In this document: one piece after another, positions 43,134-52,640 of the stretch
Layout: each line of letters starts with the position of its first letter
How positions within the stretch are numbered: position 1 is the stretch's first letter
Source of the DNA: JACXTP01 sp963789555
GTDB lineage: Archaea; Thermoplasmatota; Thermoplasmata; Methanomassiliicoccales; UBA472
Assembly: GCA_963789555.1 (NCBI GenBank)
Contig: CAWBKY010000007.1
Span: 1-64,000 of the forward strand
DNA: 64,000 nucleotides
Reading direction: 5' to 3'
Made by a program: the position numbers and the translations under genes
Notes under the pieces: generated by a model
What the model saw: the letters and a program-made list of their open reading frames with translations, nothing else
What the model was told of the DNA's origin: nothing
Database searches by the model: none

Positions 43134-46100
43134 TCACTGGACCGGTGGCCTTCCTTCCTCCTTCTTGGATTTCTTCATCATGCGGAAGACCAACACCAAG
43201 AGCACGATTCCTGCTGCCAAACCAGCGACCCCGCCGATCAACACCAACCAGTTGGTGTCGTCCTCCTTGTCCTGGGACCCTGCGATCTGGAAGGGCCTAG
43301 GTTCCCCCCGTTGGAGGATACCGTGACATTGTCGATGTATGGGTCGAGACCATCAGCCTCGATGGTAATGGGATATGTCCCAGGCGGGACGTACATGGTG
43401 AAGTTCCCTTCTGGATCGGAGATGGTGGAAATGATGCCTATGGTCACATAGGCCCCTCCCACCGGCTTTCCGTCCGAATCGATCACCCTTCCCGTCACCT
43501 TGACCTTGTCAGTGGTGGTGAAGTTGAAGAAGTACGGGCTCATCCATCTGATTCCCCGCAAGGTCTGAACCGTTCACCATTACCATGTAAGTGGTGTCGA
43601 GGTCGATGTCGAACGGTATGGCACAGCGGACCTCCTTGCCCACGATGGAGACGGTCATGTTCTCGCCGTCGATGGATGCTCTCGCCTCCTTCATATCCTC
43701 ATTGAACTCGATGGTGATGTTCTGGGTGACCGGGGCTGCGTCCCCGTAGGGATAGGTGGAAACGACCTGAGGCGCCTCGTTGTCAACGGGTATGGCTACC
43801 ACCATGTTTGACATGACCCCAACCTTCTCAGAATTTTTCGCTGCCACCTGATAATGGTATACGATTCCGTTGGTCACATTGGTATCCGTATATTGCATGA
43901 CCAATCCTAGAGAAATATAGAGCTCCGGGTTCGTTTGTATGGTCCCGCGGTAGATGTTATATCCCGTCAGTGGCCATCCACCATTGGACTCGGGAATTTC
44001 CCAGGCGAGCTTGACCATCACGTCCCCAGCGATCGACCGTTAGGTTGCGAGGGGAGGATGGCTGGTCCACCAGGAACAACGGATGGTCATCATACACTCC
44101 AGGTCCCACCGTGTAGTTGGAATCACAGATACCGTCCAGGTTAGCATCTGAGGCTGTGTTGTTGGAGTAGTAGTTGCCACCTATCCAATTCCCACCCACC
44201 ACGTTCTTTCCCGAGGTCAGGGTGACGTTCCAACGATTCTGCGAACCTCCATCATAGGCGTTGTCCTTGCCCGTGAAGCTGTTGTCGTATATCAGGTTCT
44301 GACTGGCGGTTGGACCCAGATAGATACAATAGAACCCAGTACCGATTCCAGAAACAAGGTTGCCTTGGACCAGCGCTTTGCTGACGGTCCCGATGATGGA
44401 CACACCATTCTGCGCGCAATCCTGGACCATATTGTCGGCCAGGACGATGTCAAGGTTGGGGGAGCCTCCGACCTCTATGCCGATCTCATTGTCCAATATC
44501 CGGTTGTTCATCACCTTGGCCAAGGACGAGCTCTTGATGCCGACCCCCGCCCCATCCACATGCCCAGAGACGGTGTTGTTCTCCACATCACAGTCGATGG
44601 AGGACTCGATGACAATTCCAAGCTTGTTGCCCGCGACCAGGTTGTTCAGGACGGTGCTCGTACCTGAGCTCCTCACAGCGATGCCTTCCCCGGGTCCGGA
44701 ACCGAGGTCGTTGTCTATCACCTGGTTGCCTCTAATAGTGGTCCCGTTGGAACCAGACAGGACCTGGATGCCACCATAATTGTTCTTGATCGAGTTGTTA
44801 AGGACAGACCCGTCCTTCGAGGCATCGAATGAGATGGCGGCGCCACCTTGGGAACCAGTTACGGTGTTCCTCACAATCTCGCACCCATCCGATTGGGAGA
44901 CAAATACGGCAGCCCCGGTGCTCTGGCTTATGTTGCAGTCAGCGATCATGTCGTACTTGGAATAGGCGATGAAGATATTGTTCCCGAAATTCCCGGGGCT
45001 GAAGCTTCCGGAGACGGTGCTATTCTCGATGCGGTTGCCGCCATAGGTGCCAACGTCTGCGTTGGATGATACTGATGCCATAGTTGTAGCAATGGGATAT
45101 GTTGCTCCATTTCACAGTGTTATTATTGCTGCGGACAACGTCGATCCCGACCAGACAATCGCGTATGGACACATGGTCCACCACCACACCTTCGCTTTCC
45201 GCGACAAGCACTCCCTGGCCGACCTTGGAGATGTTAAGGTCCTTGATCACGATGTTGCGACCATGGTAGACCCCGACATACCCCGCGTCAGTCGGCACGG
45301 TCAGATTGTCCATCTCTACGTAGTAACAGACCTTCTTACCGCTCACCAGGTTGCTTTCCGCGATAGAGTGGTCATATTTTATTTCCACGCTCAGGTCGTA
45401 CATGTTGTTCAACATGTCGTTGTCTCTCATGGACACCGGTTGGGTGTTCTGCAGCAGTACGCCCTCTAGGCCATTCCCAGAGACGGTGTTATTCTCTAAC
45501 CTCATACCGTTAATGCAACTCATGATGTAGATGCCAGTCTTGCTGTTGTTAGCGACAGTGTTGTTCTCGATGCGCCCCAAAAGACAATTATCGAACCAGA
45601 TCCCCCCATATCGCGCAGGTCCATATTCGAGGAGGCTCCGTTGTCCGTGATCTCGTTGCCGCCTACCCTCAGGCCATTGGTTTGGTAGGCATAGACACCG
45701 GTCTCGGAGTTGTTGGTAATGGTATTATCGATGATGGAGACCTTAACCAGATTAATGGCTGATCCCATCGCGGAAACCCCGCGCTGGTTTTTGGTCACGT
45801 TGCATCCGACGATGCGACTGTTGTCGCCGGTCTCCGTGATCGCTATGCCTGCTATGCCGTCCTCGATCGTCAGGCCAGTTATGTTCACCCATGGGAACGG
45901 TCACAGTGAACACGTTGAGCACCTGATTTCTGGACCAGCTTGGCCCCAACCTCGCTGGGGACACCTATGATGGACACCTTTTTATTGACAACGACCGCCT
46001 CGTCATAGACACCGGTGTGAACGAGGATGGTGTCTCCATCATTTGCAGCTGCCATAGGCAGCAGAGATGGTTTCATAGGGTCTGGGTCGGACCCACCTCA

Positions 46101-46276
46101 AGGGTGGAGCCAGCTTTCACCGTGCCGGTCATTAGGATTGTAATTGAAGAAATGATCATTAGCATGATGACAACGATGGAAATCGTCTTGGCGGCTCGGC
46201 CAGAGACTTTCCGCTCTCGCTCACGGTCAAAGGGCAGCATGATATCACGAAGGGTGATGGGGAAGAAATATTTCAC
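43134..46276 (-). pseudogene. frameshifted beta-helix/FnIII surface protein
   Basis: A large exported protein, about 1045 residues if joined, broken into nine reading segments. Order: a signal helix (TISIVVIMLMIISSITILMTG), a NosD-like right-handed beta-helix (46080-44050, repeated ENNTVSGN-type turns), an FnIII-like module (NGGWPLTGYNIYRG), a Big_5-like module (VTQNITIEFNEDM), a carboxypeptidase-regulatory-like module (KVTGRVIDSDGKPVGGAYV), and a C-terminal helix with KKSKKEEG. The breaks lie near 46075, 46062, 45925, 45893, 45602, 45068, 44042, 43543 and 43304. Two fall in C6 runs that need a seventh C; the rest have one extra base. Its plan resembles that of the 14141-17128 protein. Confidence 0.78.
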
Positions 46277-46326
46277 AATACGGGATTAATCTTATGCCTA
46301 TTTCGCAGAAATGAGAAAAATGAGCG

Positions 46327-46402
46327 TGGCGCCGTCGAGCGGGATCGAACCGCTGACCTTGTGATTAACAGTCACACGCTCTACCGACTGAGCTACGACG
46401 GC
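46327..46402 (-). tRNA. tRNA-Asn (GTT)
   Basis: A 76-base tRNA including an encoded CCA. The acceptor stem is GCCGTCG/CGACGGC with discriminator G. The D arm is GCTC...GAGC, the anticodon loop CTGTTAA, and the T arm contains GGTTCGATCC. No intron. It lies between the surface-protein gene and a small winged-helix gene. Confidence 0.95.
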
Positions 46403-46427
46403 TTAGGTTTGCGACAACATACCCCGC

Positions 46428-46766
46428 TTATTTATCTTTAACGCTCTTGGCGCTCTGCGCCTCCAGCGAGTCGCGCAAGATGTTGACCGTCTGGTCCATC
46501 TTCTGCAGGATCTCGGTCAGCTCTTGATAGAAGCTCTGCACCCGGTCTGTGGTGATGGCCCCCTCCGGCGAGGGAAGGATGAGGCCTTCCTGCTCCAAAA
46601 TGCGTAAGGAATAGCGTACCTTGTGCTGGGGTATGCCCAGAAGCTCGGACAGGCGAATGATGCCTATGGGCTCATGGGCGACGATCGTGTTGAGCATGGT
46701 GACGTGCCTTTCCAGCAAATGTATCTCCGCGTCGATCTTGTTGGTGAGGGCGCTCCTGCCTTTCAT
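46428..46766 (-). CDS. winged-helix transcription regulator
   Basis: A 112-residue regulator. A short helical lead (NKIDAEIHLLERHVTML) precedes the winged HTH (IVAHEPIGIIRLSELLGIPQHKVRYSLRILEQEGLILPSPEG), and a C-terminal helix (QELTEILQKMDQTVNILRDSL) suits dimerisation. The ATG at 46766 follows GGAGG with a seven-base gap; upstream in-frame starts extend only poorly conserved residues. It is divergent from the ABC exporter operon and may regulate it (position only). Confidence 0.78.
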   Translation of the reverse strand: MKGRSALTNKIDAEIHLLERHVTMLNTIVAHEPIGIIRLSELLGIPQHKVRYSLRILEQEGLILPSPEGAITTDRVQSFYQELTEILQKMDQTVNILRDSLEAQSAKSVKDK

Positions 46767-46911
46767 GTCCTTGCCTCCTACCATGATAAATGCTATCACT
46801 GGGGTAGTCCCATGATAACACTCGTACATATTTGAAAACTACCCACCTCAGTTGAAGCTATTGGGAACCAGCTCAGAGCCCTTATATACGCACATCTGGA
46901 ATCGAAGGAGG

Positions 46912-47637
46912 ATGTCAGCGCTGTCCGTTCAGGGTATCACCAAGAGCTACGGGGACCTCATGGCCCTCGACGACGTCTCCTTCGAGGTGGAGGAGGGCGC
47001 CTTCTTCGGCTGTTTCGGACCGAACGGCGCTGGTAAGAGCACGTTGTTGAAGGTGATGACCGGCCAGACCCCCCCCTCCGAGGGGCAGGTGCGCGTCCTC
47101 GGCCTCGACCCCACCACCGACCCCCTGGGTGTGAAGCGTGCCATAGGGATAGTGCCAGAGGTGGAATCGCCGCCCTCATACCTCACGTCGTACGAGTTCC
47201 TGCACTTCGTGGGAGACGTACGAAAGGTGGACGACGTTGATGGTCGCGTACGCCACTGGCTCGAGTTCTTTGACCTGCAGGGCGCCACGGGCACCTTGTG
47301 CCGCGACCTCTCCAAGGGCATGCGGCAGAAGCTCATGCTGTCCGCAGCGTTCCTTCACGAGCCCAAGCTGCTCTTCCTTGATGAACCGTTCATCAATCTG
47401 GACCCGATATACCAGCGAAAGTTGCGGGACTATCTCCTAGGGTTGAAGGGCGAGGGCAGGACCGTCTTCCTTAACTCACATATACTGGACATCGCCCAGC
47501 GCCTTTGCGACAAGTTCATCATCTTAGACCATGGCAAGGTGGTCATGCGCGACGAGGCCAAAGCGGTCCTGGCCAGGGGGGAGGACCTGGAGACGGTGTT
47601 CCTCCGATTGGTGGGAGACCATGCTACTGCTGTTTAA
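46912..47637 (+). CDS. ABC transporter ATP-binding protein
   Basis: ABC ATPase of 241 residues, the cytoplasmic motor of an ABC-2-type exporter. Walker A GPNGAGKST (near residue 37), signature LSKGMRQK, Walker B LLFLDEP and the H loop SHILD are all present. The ATG at 46912 comes directly after AAGGAGG, too close for pairing. A TTATATA box about 30 bases upstream suggests that the message is nearly leaderless. It overlaps the permease gene by 17 bases. Confidence 0.9.
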   Translation: MSALSVQGITKSYGDLMALDDVSFEVEEGAFFGCFGPNGAGKSTLLKVMTGQTPPSEGQVRVLGLDPTTDPLGVKRAIGIVPEVESPPSYLTSYEFLHFVGDVRKVDDVDGRVRHWLEFFDLQGATGTLCRDLSKGMRQKLMLSAAFLHEPKLLFLDEPFINLDPIYQRKLRDYLLGLKGEGRTVFLNSHILDIAQRLCDKFIILDHGKVVMRDEAKAVLARGEDLETVFLRLVGDHATAV

Positions 47638-49087
47638 GTTGATGATGCAGGAGGAGTACCGCCTACATGTCTCCTACTCGTCGCGGCAGATGTTCCTCAC
47701 CCTGCCCATCTTCATCGCCCTCATCACCGCCTTCTTCGCCTCCACCTTCCCTCTGTTGTCCGATTCAATCGGACTGACCGACCTTGTCGTCCTGACGCAA
47801 CTAGGCATATTCCTTTACGGGGTAAGCGTCGGCGCCTTTGGTTTCTTGGGCCGCACCTATGTGGAGAGACGCTACGGTCGGGTCAACTTCATCGTGACCC
47901 TGCCCTTCCTTCTACCAATAACTTTCAAGCAGACGTTCCTAGGGATGTACCTCCGGGACATCGCCTTTTACAGCGTCCTCATCCTGCTGCCGGCCTTCCT
48001 AGGGTTGGCACTGGCTGCACTTATCGTGCCCTACAGCATGCTATCAGTGGCGCTGATGTTCTTCGCCCTGTTCTTAAGCTTCCTGCTGGGCATTTCGCTC
48101 AGTTTCGCCATCTCGGTGCTTTACACTAAAAGCGTGGCGGCATTCGCGATCGCCGTCGCCGCCCTTATGGTGGTCTTGGCAGGGGCAGGGCTTCTCGACC
48201 TCTTTCCTTTGGGAACGGTGCTTCCCAGCCTGGGGCTCCAGCTCAGCTTCCCACCCTTCCAGGACGGTCTATCCGGCAGCGCGCTGTATCTGGTAGCCTG
48301 CGTCGCCTGGTTCGCGTTGTTCACCGCCTTCGCTCTGTGGTTGGTGCCCAGCGAGTTCACGTCGAAACGGACCAACTATGTGGAGCGGTACGTCAATTAC
48401 AAACAGAGATTGCGCTTCTTCCGCCATTACGACTCCTTGCTCGCCAAGGAGATGGTGGACGTGGTAAGGTCCGGCATGGTGAGCAAGATGTTGTTCGCCT
48501 ACGTGGCCCCGCTGCTCTTCCTCAGCCTCTCGACCTGGTACATCAATACGGGATTGGACATCCCAGTCGGCTTCAACGTGGTCTTCTACGCCGGAATGGT
48601 GGGCTTCTTCGGGGTGCTGATGTACAACTGGCTCACCAACACCGATCTCAACGATTACTATGAGACGCTCCCGGTCGACGTCCCCATGATCATCCGCGTC
48701 AAACTGCTGGCCTATTTCCTGCTCACGAGCTTGGTATCGACCGCCTTCGTCATAGGCATCGCCTTGGCCCAGGGTGAGACGGAGCTGCTCTGGGTGGCCT
48801 TGCCCGTGCTTTACATAACCACCGTCTATATGGTGGTGGCCACCGCCTATCTGACCGGTTTGCGCACCAGCTCTTTCCTCTTCGACCCAGCGATCATGGG
48901 CAAGTTCGCCATAGCGGCGGTGCTCCCAGACCTCGGCATAACCATCCTTTCCTTCAGTCTGACGTCGACACCCTATATCGCACTAGCAGGGATAGCCATC
49001 ATGTGCCTTCTGCTGCTTGGGACGGCCAAGGTCCTCTATGATGGCATCAATAGGAAATGGTCGCGGTTACACCTTCACCTGAGATAA
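47621..49087 (+). CDS. ABC-2 type transporter membrane protein
   Basis: Membrane subunit of 488 residues with about 12 hydrophobic helices, in two halves joined by a polar stretch (KRTNYVERYVNYKQRLRFFRHYDSLLAKEMVDVVRSG). It pairs with the ATPase just upstream, whose stop lies 17 bases inside this gene. The start is the ATG at 47621, preceded by GGGAG. The exported substrate is unknown. The next gene encodes a polyprenol-kinase-like membrane protein, so a lipid-linked substrate is conceivable but not shown. Confidence 0.8.
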   Translation: MLLLFKLMMQEEYRLHVSYSSRQMFLTLPIFIALITAFFASTFPLLSDSIGLTDLVVLTQLGIFLYGVSVGAFGFLGRTYVERRYGRVNFIVTLPFLLPITFKQTFLGMYLRDIAFYSVLILLPAFLGLALAALIVPYSMLSVALMFFALFLSFLLGISLSFAISVLYTKSVAAFAIAVAALMVVLAGAGLLDLFPLGTVLPSLGLQLSFPPFQDGLSGSALYLVACVAWFALFTAFALWLVPSEFTSKRTNYVERYVNYKQRLRFFRHYDSLLAKEMVDVVRSGMVSKMLFAYVAPLLFLSLSTWYINTGLDIPVGFNVVFYAGMVGFFGVLMYNWLTNTDLNDYYETLPVDVPMIIRVKLLAYFLLTSLVSTAFVIGIALAQGETELLWVALPVLYITTVYMVVATAYLTGLRTSSFLFDPAIMGKFAIAAVLPDLGITILSFSLTSTPYIALAGIAIMCLLLLGTAKVLYDGINRKWSRLHLHLR

Positions 49088-49103
49088 AGGCTAAGAACGG
49101 GTC

Positions 49104-49703
49104 ATGGCGTTCCTGTTCCGCATGATAGACGACCATTGGTTGAGGAGGATAGTGCACATGAGTTCGCCGGTCTTCCTCATCTACTATTGGTTGCCAGAGA
49201 AGCTTTGGTCCTGGGGGCCGGAGAAGAGCACCGCCCTCATCGGGCTGCTCATCCTCTTTTGGTCCTATGAGCTGATCCGCATGCTCAGGCCGCAGGACCA
49301 ACCCAAGATCGTCGGTTTCCGGGAGTACGAGTACCACCGCATCAGCGCCATGACCTGGGCGTTGACCGGGATCTTCATTTGCTTCCTCGCCTTCCCAATC
49401 GAGTACACCGCGCCAGCCTTGTGCGGCATGGCCTGGGTGGACCCGCTCATCGGTGAGCTGCGCCGCAATGGCAGCACACTTTATCCAGTCGTTCCCTTGA
49501 CCATCTACTTCGCCATAGTGCTGGTCATCCTAACCATATTCATGGGCCTCACCGGCACGGTCCTGATGGCGGCCGTGGCGGCCACGCTGATGGCGATATT
49601 CATAGAGGGGGTGCGGCTGTGGCGCTTGGACGACGATCTTACCATGATGGTGCTGCCCTGCGTCACCATCGCGGCCTGGTTCACACTGGTGGACCTGATC
49701 TGA
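49104..49703 (+). CDS. polyprenol/diacylglycerol kinase-like membrane protein
   Basis: Membrane protein of 199 residues with about six helices. It resembles the Sec59/DGK1 group of CTP-dependent polyprenol or diacylglycerol kinases. The near-N-terminal LRRIVHMSSPVFLIYYW, the EYHRISAMTWALTGI helix, DPLIGELRRNG, and FIEGVRLWRLDDDLTMMVLP match the order of motifs in that family. The match is moderate and some catalytic positions are uncertain. It follows the ABC-2 transporter gene after 16 bases, probably in the same operon. Confidence 0.55.
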   Translation: MAFLFRMIDDHWLRRIVHMSSPVFLIYYWLPEKLWSWGPEKSTALIGLLILFWSYELIRMLRPQDQPKIVGFREYEYHRISAMTWALTGIFICFLAFPIEYTAPALCGMAWVDPLIGELRRNGSTLYPVVPLTIYFAIVLVILTIFMGLTGTVLMAAVAATLMAIFIEGVRLWRLDDDLTMMVLPCVTIAAWFTLVDLI

Positions 49704-49749
49704 AAGGTTTGACCTAGCCTGAGCGATAAAAAAATGGAACGGGCAAAGC

Positions 49750-49893
49750 TCAGTTGCCGATCAGTCCCTTCTTCTTGCTGAACCTGGTGACACCCTGCTC
49801 AAAGGCCTGGGTGGGACCATCGTGGCACTTCTCCGCCTGGTCCTGAGAGTCGTGCTTCTTTCCGCAGGTCAAGCACTGATAGGCGATCTTCAT
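49750..49893 (-). CDS. small zinc-ribbon-like protein
   Basis: A 47-residue protein opening MKIAYQCLTCGKKHDSQDQAEKCHDG. CLTC plus Cys and His in KCHDG give a plausible four-ligand zinc site. The basic tail (RFSKKKGLIGN) would suit nucleic acid or ribosome binding. The ATG at 49893 comes two bases after GGAGG, a tight spacing; upstream residues are hydrophobic and not conserved-looking. No family recognised. Confidence 0.55.
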   Translation of the reverse strand: MKIAYQCLTCGKKHDSQDQAEKCHDGPTQAFEQGVTRFSKKKGLIGN

Positions 49894-50015
49894 CGCCTCC
49901 GGAACAGGGAACAGGAATTTAATTTTAATGGAACTTATTGCGGTCTCCACGACAAAAAACTAACATTATCAATATGAAAAAAGATTGCGCCCTCCTCCCT
50001 GGACAAGAATATTAT

Positions 50016-50061
50016 ACCAGTGGTTTGGTAATAACTCATTTATTTATATTCAAAATACCAA
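50016..50061 (+). promoter_or_regulatory. promoter with repeated TACCA/TGGTA half-sites
   Basis: TACCA (50016-50020), TTGGTA (50026-50031) and TACCAA (50056-50061) surround a TTTATTTATATT TATA region. The first pair is an inverted repeat with a six-base spacer, and the last pair is a 6-base inverted repeat spanning the TATA box. The gene downstream (50074) encodes a winged-helix protein, so autoregulation is plausible. Confidence 0.35.
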
Positions 50062-50073
50062 TTAACTAAGATA

Positions 50074-50571
50074 ATGAACAAGATAAAGGTGATCAACGAG
50101 CCGTCTGAGTTAGTACCTATGCTCAGGGCCGTTGATACGCCCGTAAAAAGGGACGTCCTCAAGGAGGTCACCGTGGAGTGGAAGACCCTGAAGGAGATCG
50201 AGGACAAGTACGGGCCAGAAGGCCGCGAGGCCTTGAAGTTCTTCGAGAAGATGAAGCTGGTGGAGACCCGTTGGCAACCTTCGGGGGACAACCGACCGGT
50301 GAAGGCCTATCATACCTATTACAACTCATTCCACATAAACGCCTCATGGCCAGTGTACGAGATCAGCGATGTCCTGTCTGTGGCCATGATGCCTGAGGAG
50401 GACTTCGAGGACATAGAGATGAAGATCCTGGACCAGGTGGGCAAGGAGGGGAAGTTCGCCGGCGACGTGGCGGAGAGCCTGGGGCTGACCTCGACCATGC
50501 TCAAGAGCTTGGTGAAGCGCTCGGTGCGCTTGGATTATCGCGGTCACCGCCTTGAGCGGGTAAAAGAATGA
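50074..50571 (+). CDS. archaeal winged-helix (ArsR-like) regulator
   Basis: A 165-residue DNA-binding protein with two helix-turn-helix-like parts. The first (about 18-70) is DTPVKRDVLKEVTVEWKTLKEIEDKYGPEGREALKFFEKMKLV. The second (about 115-160) is MKILDQVGKEGKFAGDVAESLGLTSTMLKSLVKRSVRLDY. Between is a Tyr-rich strand (YHTYYNSFHINA). Proteins of this design occur widely in methanogens and related archaea without assigned targets. A repeat-rich promoter lies just upstream. aTrm56 follows after 15 bases on the same strand. Confidence 0.75.
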   Translation: MNKIKVINEPSELVPMLRAVDTPVKRDVLKEVTVEWKTLKEIEDKYGPEGREALKFFEKMKLVETRWQPSGDNRPVKAYHTYYNSFHINASWPVYEISDVLSVAMMPEEDFEDIEMKILDQVGKEGKFAGDVAESLGLTSTMLKSLVKRSVRLDYRGHRLERVKE

Positions 50572-50586
50572 TCTCCAGTGGTCCCG

Positions 50587-51116
50587 ATGCCTGAGATATG
50601 GATCCTAAGATTGGGCCATCGTCCGGAACGGGACAAGCGCATCACCACCCATGTGGCGTTGACGGCCCGGGCCTTCGGCGCCAAGGGCATTTTCGTCTCC
50701 ACCAAGGACACCGGTCTGGAGGAGAGCGTCAACGACGTGGTGCAGCGTTTCGGTGGGGACTTCCAGATCAAGAGCGGCGTGCAATGGCACAAGCTGTTGA
50801 AAGAGTTCGCCGAGAAGGGAAAGATAGTCCATCTGACCATGTACGGGCTGCCGGTGGACGAGGTTGTGCCCCGGATTCCTATCACATCGGACCTGCTCAT
50901 CGTGGTGGGGGCGGAGAAGGTCCCCCCGAGGTCTATCAGGCGGCGGACTTCAATGTGGCGGTGGGCAACCAGCCCCATTCGGAGGTCGCGGCCCTGGCCA
51001 TATTGCTGGACCGATTGGGGAGGGGGAACGCCCTAGGGCAGGCCGATTTCCAAGGCGGGAAGATCAAGGTCGTCCCGTGCGCGAGGGGTAAGAATGTCGT
51101 CGAGACTCCCCGATGA
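50587..51116 (+). pseudogene. trm56: frameshifted tRNA (cytidine-56-2'-O)-methyltransferase aTrm56
   Basis: SPOUT-fold methylase specific to archaea; it methylates the 2'-OH of C56 in the T-loop of tRNA. The N-terminal part is IWILRLGHRPERDKRITTHVALTARAFGAKG, with SAM-knot residues VVGAEKVP. After 50927 the protein continues in another frame as EVYQAADFNVAVGNQPHSEVAALAILLDRL. The break is in a run of six C (50922-50927); a seventh C gives KVPPEVYQ. About 176 residues if joined. It overlaps the HD-domain gene by 23 bases. A real loss would be surprising, so an assembly error is favoured. Confidence 0.85.
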
Positions 51117-51679
51117 GAAGGCATGCTTGGAGATGCTCCGGGACGAGGGGTGCTCGGACAAGGTGGTGCGCCATTGCTGCACCGTCAACCAAGTGGCCAT
51201 GGCCATCGCCCGATGCTGCAGCGCCGACCTAGGAGCTAGTGAATGCCGGCTCCTGGCTCCATGACATCGGGCGGTCCTCCACCCATGGCATCAGGCACGT
51301 CTCCGAAGGGGTGGCCATCGCCAGGGCCCGAGGCTTGCCTGAGGAGGTGGTCCGCATCATCTCCCGCCATGTCGCCGCTGGGCTGACGAACGAGGAGGCG
51401 AAGGACCTCGGACTGCCTCCGGGAGAGTACATGCCATCGAGCCTGGAGGAGAAGATCGTCTGTCACAGCGACAACCTAGTGGGCGATTCCGACATCATGA
51501 CCCTCCAGGAGGCGCTGGAAGAACTTGAGGCGCGTGGTTATCTGATCACGGCAGGACGGATGGCCGCGATGCATCGCGAGCTATCCGAGAAGTGCGGCAA
51601 GGACCTGGACATTCTCCTAGAGGACCTGGACGTCCGGAAGAAGGCCATCAAAAAGTGTGCCTCTTATGTTTCCCGCTGA
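51094..51679 (+). pseudogene. frameshifted HD-domain protein
   Basis: Metal-dependent phosphohydrolase of the HD superfamily. It starts with ATG at 51094 after GAGGGG. The first frame gives VVRHCCTVNQVAMAIA with the first His. After about 51231 the next frame gives WLHDIGRSSTHGIRHVSEGVAIAR (the HD pair and a later His), then MTLQEALEELEARGYL. One extra G in CTAGGAGC explains the shift. About 194 residues if joined. HD proteins of this type next to aTrm56 occur in other archaea. Its 3' end overlaps the convergent gamma-carbonic-anhydrase-like gene by 32 bases. Confidence 0.8.
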
Positions 51680-52145
51680 TGTGCTCGTCCCTCAAGGCCT
51701 GATAGCTGACCGAGGAGCGTTGCGCGTACTCCAGCACCGTGCTGTCGTTGGTCCGCACCACCTTGCCTGGGACGCCCATCACCACCGAGCGCGGGGGGAC
51801 CACCGTCCTTGGCGTCACCACGGCGTTAGCGGCCACCAGACATTCGTCCCCGATCACCGACCCGTCCAGCACCGTGCTGTTGATGCCAATGATGCAGTTG
51901 TTCCCGATGGTGGCGCCATTGATGACCGCCCCATGGCCGACCGTGGTGTCCTTGCCGATCAATGTCGGGTAGTCCGGGCTGACGTGGATGACCGCGGTGT
52001 CCTGGACGTTGCTGTTCTCGCCTATCTCGATGCGGTTCGTGTCGCCTCGGACGACGGCGCAAGGCCAAATGCTTACGCCATCGGCAAGGACGACCTCTCC
52101 CAACACCACCGCCGATGGGTCTACGAAGATCTTCCTCGAGGCCAT
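51648..52145 (-). CDS. gamma-carbonic anhydrase-like hexapeptide-repeat protein
   Basis: Left-handed beta-helix protein of 165 residues. The repeats run from VVLGEVVLADGVSIWPCAVVRGD onward. Candidate zinc histidines are seen in VIHVSPDY and VGHGAVI, and RGD-containing ARGD-like residues fit the gamma-CA/YrdA group. Some members hydrate CO2; many do not, and the key Glu loop of Cam is missing, so activity is uncertain. The start is ATG at 52145 (or two codons upstream). Confidence 0.87.
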   Translation of the reverse strand: MASRKIFVDPSAVVLGEVVLADGVSIWPCAVVRGDTNRIEIGENSNVQDTAVIHVSPDYPTLIGKDTTVGHGAVINGATIGNNCIIGINSTVLDGSVIGDECLVAANAVVTPRTVVPPRSVVMGVPGKVVRTNDSTVLEYAQRSSVSYQALRDEHISGKHKRHTF

Positions 52146-52191
52146 CGGCATCCACCAGGTCCGTTAGATGAAAAAAGTACGAGGTGCGGCC

Positions 52192-52479
52192 TCACTCGGC
52201 CGAGTCCTCGATCTTGGCGGGCGCCTTGGTCTTCTTGACGGCGGTGACCCGCTTAGGGAAGTACTTCAGGACGATGACGTCCCCGACCGCCTGGATCCAG
52301 CGATATGGCACGTTAACGGCCTTGGAACCCTCGACCAGCAACGGGTTGGTCTCGTTGATGAACATGCCGTCCACCTTCTTGTTCTCTAGGTCGATCACTA
52401 GGTTGTTCACGCTGCCCAGAAATATGCCGTTGGGCGTGTAGACTTGCAATCCGATAAGCTCAGTGGCTTCCTCGAGCAT
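52192..52479 (-). CDS. PRC-barrel domain protein
   Basis: Small PRC-barrel protein of 95 residues. The fold opens with ELIGLQVYTPNGIFLGSVNNLVIDLENKKVDGMF and continues with VPYRWIQAVGDVIVLKYF. A basic tail (VKKTKAP) ends it. In archaea PRC-barrels are associated with RNA handling and, more recently, with cell division (CdpB-type proteins); the role here is not shown. The ATG at 52479 follows GAGGGGACAGG. A second PRC gene lies at 63736-63981. Confidence 0.85.
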   Translation of the reverse strand: MLEEATELIGLQVYTPNGIFLGSVNNLVIDLENKKVDGMFINETNPLLVEGSKAVNVPYRWIQAVGDVIVLKYFPKRVTAVKKTKAPAKIEDSAE

Positions 52480-52640
52480 CCTGTCCCCTCGAGCAGGATA
52501 TGCTCGAACAATATTAAAAAACCTTCTTATATGGCTGGCGACCCAACACGGTTCTGAATGGGGGGAGGTTGTGAGGTCCATCCTTATCGGAAGGCCGTTT
52601 CCACCTTCCCATCGCAATACCGGGAGAATCCTTAGGAAAA

